In this document: piece after piece, positions 61,151 to 64,000 of the stretch
How positions within the stretch are numbered: the first letter of the stretch is position 1
How the letters are laid out: each line of letters begins with the position of its first letter
DNA from: Cymodocea nodosa
Lineage: Eukaryota > Streptophyta > Magnoliopsida > Alismatales > Cymodoceaceae
Length of the DNA stretch: 64,000 nucleotides
Reading direction: 5' to 3'
NCBI GenBank assembly: GCA_036874045.1
Contig: CM072346.1
Location: 13,430,001 to 13,494,000, forward strand
The notes under the pieces: generated by a model
The model's input: only the letters and a program-made list of their open reading frames with translations
Told to the model about the DNA's origin: nothing
The model's database searches: none
Translations under genes and position numbers: made by a program

Positions 61151-62497
61151 TGCACTCTCATCTCTTGCAATAAGAAACTTGGGGTTGTTAAAAGAAGTCT
61201 CATATCAATAAAAATAAGGATAGAATTAGACCTTATATATGATGAATCTTTTTATTCCCAGATAATTGATTTTGACTTAGAATTTTAACATGATATTAAA
61301 GTCAATTCACATACATCCACTCGCAAAGACCTATGGGTACATAAATAAATCATAAGTTATAGTGTTAAAAAAGTTTTCACATCCATAAAAATGAGAATAA
61401 AGATTTGGAGAATTTGAACAGTGAAACCACAAGAATAATGGAATGCAATTCTTGTGGCGACAGAAAAATACTACATCCAAACTTGCACAACTGTAATTGA
61501 TGACTTTAAATTGTCCCGATAAAAACTATATTCAGAAAATCATTATAAAAAAAAAAAACCCACTTGACATTCAGAACGTGCGAGAACAGAATCTTTCATA
61601 CCGACCTTGAAGAAGACTGTATATCTTCAAAAAGCAGATCTACTGCATGATACACAAGAGTAGCATTCAAGAATCTGATATATAAAGCCTGATGCTGATG
61701 TGCAGTATTTGAATGAAGCCCACCTCAGAATCAGATGCACTTCCGCTGTCAAAGAGAATCAATCACCTGCCAAACCCCCTTTATCCATCTTAATCAAGCA
61801 CTTGGTCATGGGAACACCATTACAATTTGCCTCCCCATTATGAAGCCAAAACAAAAGAGAGAAAGATCTTTAATTTTTAAGTTCTGTAACATAATTTGCT
61901 GCAACAAGTTCAATAACCTTCCTTCGAAGGTGGCTAAACAAGCCATTAGATATCAAAACACTATACTTCTACCAATACTAACAATACACTGATTGCTCCA
62001 ATGACGTTGGAAATGGCCTCAACAATGAGCGGATACCGTTGAAGGAGAAGAAGAAGCAGCGTAGTTTCTTCTACTTGTTGTCCGCTTGTTCGTCTTCTGC
62101 CATATTTTTGTGTCTATCTTCATATCTTTGCAGAAAAACACGATTTGCTGCAACAAATGGGATAAGTACAGGGCGATTAAAACTGTCTCACAGCTAAAGA
62201 ATAATCTCAGATTCATACCAAACATGTTCGAAACATAGGAAGCAGGTCCAGATGCGTGTACATGTCGACTACTTCAATCATAAGTCAAGAAAAATAAGTG
62301 AAACACAAGCCTAGCTCTGGATTCATATTCATGTTATTTCTTCTGGTTAACCCCAAAAGCAAAAAATCTTGCAACAATCTTCCTTTAATCTTCGTCCCCT
62401 GCGTTTCTGATGGTGCATACAAAGAATAAGGAATGTTCTCCTTCTTCCTCGTCCTTCAAGTACACTGTGGAATGATCTCCAGATACATACCAAGAAG
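61151..62497. other. 3' flank of the DUF659 gene
   Basis: Downstream of the minus-strand gene that ends at 62498. From about 61560 to 62497 the base composition is more balanced than in the neighbouring repeat DNA, consistent with a long 3' UTR, possibly with an intron. I see no further coding exon. Confidence 0.4.
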
Positions 62498-64000
62498 TTA
62501 GGCAGCATCTGGAAGGGCCCCGTTGAGCAGCACATCATCAACTCCGTTGGCAAAGAGCTGCGAATCTGTCTCCTCCTCGCTGGAGAAATCCCTTCTCTCG
62601 AGCTTGGCATTGCCGGCGATGAACGCCATCTTCTGCGCCACGTCCATGCCACCGGCGTTGGCGCTGCGGCCAACCCACCTCACCAACGACAGGTTGCATT
62701 TGAACCCGCAAGCCGTTGCCTGCAGGAAGATGACCCGAATCGCCACCTTCCTGAGCAGCTTGAACCCACAGAGGTAGGTCTCCCACACCAGCCGGCTGCT
62801 CTGCGGGTTGGCTATCTTCATCTTCCCGGTCGTCGGGTCCCGTTGCTTCATCTGGACGGCCTGCGCATACACGGCGTCCAGACCTTCCGACCTCCACTTC
62901 ATCAGCTCCATCAGCGCAACGTGAGCCTCCTCCGGTGGCACCAGTCGGGTGATCAACTTGTCGACGTCCTTCTCCTGCTCCGGCGTCAGGCACTTGAACG
63001 GTGGGAGATACTTGCCGCTACTTGCGTCCCTCGTCAGGTAAAACGGATCGAGTATGAATGCGGCTGACCACGCCGGATGATAGTTCTTCTGGAACCTCTT
63101 GTCGATCAGCGCCTCCACCGGATCGCCGTCGACGTTGTACTTGGCGCACCAGTTCTTTACCTTGGACCTCAGTTCATTCCAGAGGCCCAGGCACTGCCCC
63201 ACTAATGGCCTTTCCGCCTCCATTTCCCGGGCCATCGTCCTCACAAGCACCACCAGAGAGTGCACCGCTTCCAGGTCGCTCCAGAATGTGACGTCCCGGA
63301 CCATCTCCGCCAACTCTCTTGCGACCGGGTCGTCCACCACCTCGTAAGACTCGTCACTCACCGCAGAATGCAGCGCCCCGTAGGAGGCCATCACATCTTC
63401 CATCATCGAAAACACGGGGGAGAAGAAGAAGAAGAAGAAGTCGCCACCGCACGACCGGCCGGGCGGTCGCACGAAGGGAGCTGCACGGAGCAATCCGGCC
63501 TGGTGGAGATCGTCCTGCACCTGGTACTTGCGGAAAGTGCTGCGCGCGCGAGAGTTGGTGTTAAAGAAGTGAACCAGTTTAGAGCAATTGCCGGCGACGT
63601 TTCGGAAGACCGGAAGCTCCCCAGCGAAATCCTTGATGAGGCTGTTGAAGCCCTGCCGCTGGCAAGAAAGGTTCACCATCCAGTGGTGCCTCTTCTCCAG
63701 CTCGCGCAATGCCTTGGACTTAAACCTGTCGGCCACAATGCCGGCGCACCGCTGCACCGTACCGCCGCAAACTCCGGTTATGGTCTCCCACAGAACCTCT
63801 TCTGCATACTTGGACGGTATCCTCCCGTTCGCGAACACCGCCTTCCGGAACACACTGGTACCGTTGGGAAGGTTCAGGGTGACGGCCACCATCCTGTCGT
63901 CCGTGCTCCCACCCGGCAATGACGACGTGCCGACCCTCGGCCTCCACCCATCAGAAGCGACCTGAAAGAACATGGCGTCCTGGATCCTCGCCTCCGATTC
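62498..64000 (-). CDS. DUF659 / hAT-derived protein, C-terminal part, runs off the right edge
   Basis: The frame is open from the edge (starting ESEARIQDAM) to a TAA at 62498-62500, so 500 residues are seen and the N-terminus, with any BED zinc finger, is outside. The Met at 63973 is internal. The first ~150 residues match DUF659, the RNase H-like part of hAT transposases: VFRKAVFANG, AGIVADRFKSKALRELEKRH, HWMVNLSCQRQGFNSLIKD, LVHFFNTNSR. The rest resembles conserved plant proteins of unknown function such as At1g12380 and At1g62870 (recalled, not searched). The C-terminus is acidic and has no obvious hATC dimerisation motif. A run of six Phe codons (TTC) at about 63421-63440 seems an insertion in the family pattern. 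Clean frame and GC-rich codons indicate a working, probably domesticated gene. Confidence 0.85.
   Translation of the reverse strand, partial: ESEARIQDAMFFQVASDGWRPRVGTSSLPGGSTDDRMVAVTLNLPNGTSVFRKAVFANGRIPSKYAEEVLWETITGVCGGTVQRCAGIVADRFKSKALRELEKRHHWMVNLSCQRQGFNSLIKDFAGELPVFRNVAGNCSKLVHFFNTNSRARSTFRKYQVQDDLHQAGLLRAAPFVRPPGRSCGGDFFFFFFSPVFSMMEDVMASYGALHSAVSDESYEVVDDPVARELAEMVRDVTFWSDLEAVHSLVVLVRTMAREMEAERPLVGQCLGLWNELRSKVKNWCAKYNVDGDPVEALIDKRFQKNYHPAWSAAFILDPFYLTRDASSGKYLPPFKCLTPEQEKDVDKLITRLVPPEEAHVALMELMKWRSEGLDAVYAQAVQMKQRDPTTGKMKIANPQSSRLVWETYLCGFKLLRKVAIRVIFLQATACGFKCNLSLVRWVGRSANAGGMDVAQKMAFIAGNAKLERRDFSSEEETDSQLFANGVDDVLLNGALPDAA
63421..63440. repeat. (GAA)n trinucleotide run within the DUF659 gene
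   Basis: Six to seven GAA units in the coding strand's complement, read as consecutive TTC (Phe) codons. A hydrophobic homopolymer in a soluble protein is unusual and likely length-variable. Confidence 0.8.

Noticed and set aside
62347..63947. Several plus- and minus-strand open frames overlapping the DUF659 gene
   Set aside because: They are alternative-frame shadows of a GC-rich coding sequence.

Overview
This is nuclear DNA from a flowering plant, most likely a monocot. The introns are GT-AG, DYW-class PPR genes and a plant-type cationic amino acid transporter are present, the 5' parts of the intronless genes are GC-rich, and the flanks are AT-rich and full of old retrotransposons. The very long, transposon-filled introns of one gene would suit a palm-like or other large-intron monocot, but the species cannot be told from sequence alone.

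Layout. (1) 1-8150: AT-rich intergenic DNA with a decayed Ty1/copia polymerase relic (about 2240-3770). (2) 8245-11076: a five-exon CAT6/7-type amino acid transporter with a probable GC-AG intron. (3) 12368-21897: a local family of At5g50390-like PLS-DYW PPR genes. Copies 1 and 2 are intact and intronless; copy 3 is a pseudogene that lost its start codon. A fourth, inverted 3' fragment abuts copy 3 and forms a long hairpin with it. A degraded plastid trnQ-UUG copy lies between PPR copies 1 and 2. (4) 25271-58286: one 450-residue WD40 protein of the TBL2 type, spread over ten exons and 33 kb. Introns 6, 8 and 9 (9.7, 15.8 and 3.5 kb) hold LINE, RTE, copia, gypsy, MITE and PIF/Harbinger remains. 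(5) 58287-62497: intergenic, with a minus-strand Ty3/gypsy gag-protease relic. (6) 62498-64000, minus strand: the C-terminal part of a DUF659/hAT-derived protein that runs off the right edge.

The host genes do not form a pathway. The transporter moves amino acids, the PPR proteins should act on organelle RNA, and the TBL2-like protein is a membrane-anchored WD40 protein. The most interesting structures are two inverted repeats. One is an approximately 8.5-kb palindrome of PIF/Harbinger coding sequence inside a TBL2 intron, so it is probably transcribed with its host gene. The other is a 0.7-kb hairpin made from PPR gene 3' ends next to intact PPR paralogues. Both have the architecture of hairpin small-RNA loci able to target related sequences in trans. 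The PPR array also shows clear tracts of gene conversion.
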